NCBI GenBank assembly: GCA_900547645.1
Contig: URHP01000076.1
Location: 1-5,986 of the forward strand
Direction: 5' to 3'
Source of the DNA: an uncultured Eubacteriales bacterium
GTDB lineage: Bacteria; Bacillota; Clostridia; Christensenellales; Borkfalkiaceae
DNA length: 5,986 nucleotides
The notes below the pieces were generated by a model, which had not been told where the DNA came from, made no database searches, and saw nothing but the letters and a program-made list of their open reading frames with translations. Position numbers and translations under genes: made by a program. Positions 5,938 through 5,986 of this stretch are shown piece after piece (position 1 is the stretch's first letter; every line of letters begins with the position of its first letter).

Positions 5938-5986
5938 CTGTCTCTTATACACATCTGACGCTGCCGACGAATAGCCTTGTGTAGAT
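5938..5986 (+). other. Illumina Nextera adapter contamination at the contig end
   Basis: 5938-5956 is the 19-bp Tn5 mosaic end CTGTCTCTTATACACATCT. 5957-5970 (GACGCTGCCGACGA) completes the Nextera read-1 adapter complement. 5971-5978 (ATAGCCTT) sits where the i5 index belongs; its reverse complement AAGGCTAT is, from memory, index S520. 5979-5986 (GTGTAGAT) begins the P5 complement. This is library-construction sequence left by untrimmed reads, not a transposon of the organism. It creates a false C-terminus on the + strand and a false MCIRDS start on the - strand. Confidence 0.98.

Noticed and set aside
5938..5956. Tn5-type mosaic end as evidence of a transposon
   Set aside because: It is followed exactly by Nextera adapter, index and P5 bases, so it is library sequence.

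Overview
This is a stretch of Clostridia-type (Firmicutes/Bacillota) chromosome with a GC-rich bias. It carries the classic housekeeping-to-sporulation gene run dxs – tlyA – nadK – argR – recN – spoIVB, all on the + strand, followed by a polytopic membrane gene that looks like spoIIM. spoIVB, a SpoIIM-like gene and strong Shine-Dalgarno sites point to an endospore-forming Clostridia lineage. The insertion of nadK between tlyA and argR is the clostridial rather than the Bacillus subtilis arrangement. I cannot name a genus from sequence alone.

Layout: 1-486 is the C-terminal end of dxs (isoprenoid precursor synthesis). It overlaps tlyA (473-1234, rRNA 2'-O-methyltransferase) by 14 nt. A 61-nt gap holds a sigma-A-type promoter that places transcription start almost on the ATG of nadK (1296-2084), with a 12-bp perfect palindrome over its -35 region. 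nadK, argR (2095-2550, arginine repressor) and recN (2552-4249, DNA repair SMC-like ATPase) are packed with 10 and 1 nt between them and probably form one transcription unit. The 71-nt gap before spoIVB (4321-5331) is the most informative part of the window. It holds a sigma-G-like promoter and a long hairpin with a T tract that spans the spoIVB ribosome-binding site and start codon. A second hairpin with a short T run follows spoIVB and overlaps the start of the SpoIIM-like gene.

My reading of the recN/spoIVB junction is inference from the sequence. Transcripts reading through from the vegetative operon would either terminate at the hairpin or carry the spoIVB start site in a closed stem. 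Transcripts from the forespore promoter would start inside the structure, lack its left arm and be translatable. That would keep a sporulation protease off during growth while leaving it next to recN.

The last 49 bases (5938-5986) are not genomic. They match the Illumina Nextera transposase end, read-1 adapter, an 8-base index and the start of P5. The last gene is therefore truncated at 5937, and its apparent C-terminus and stop codon are artefacts. No mobile element, CRISPR array, tRNA or rRNA gene was seen, and no wholly new protein system is visible. The novelty is regulatory.
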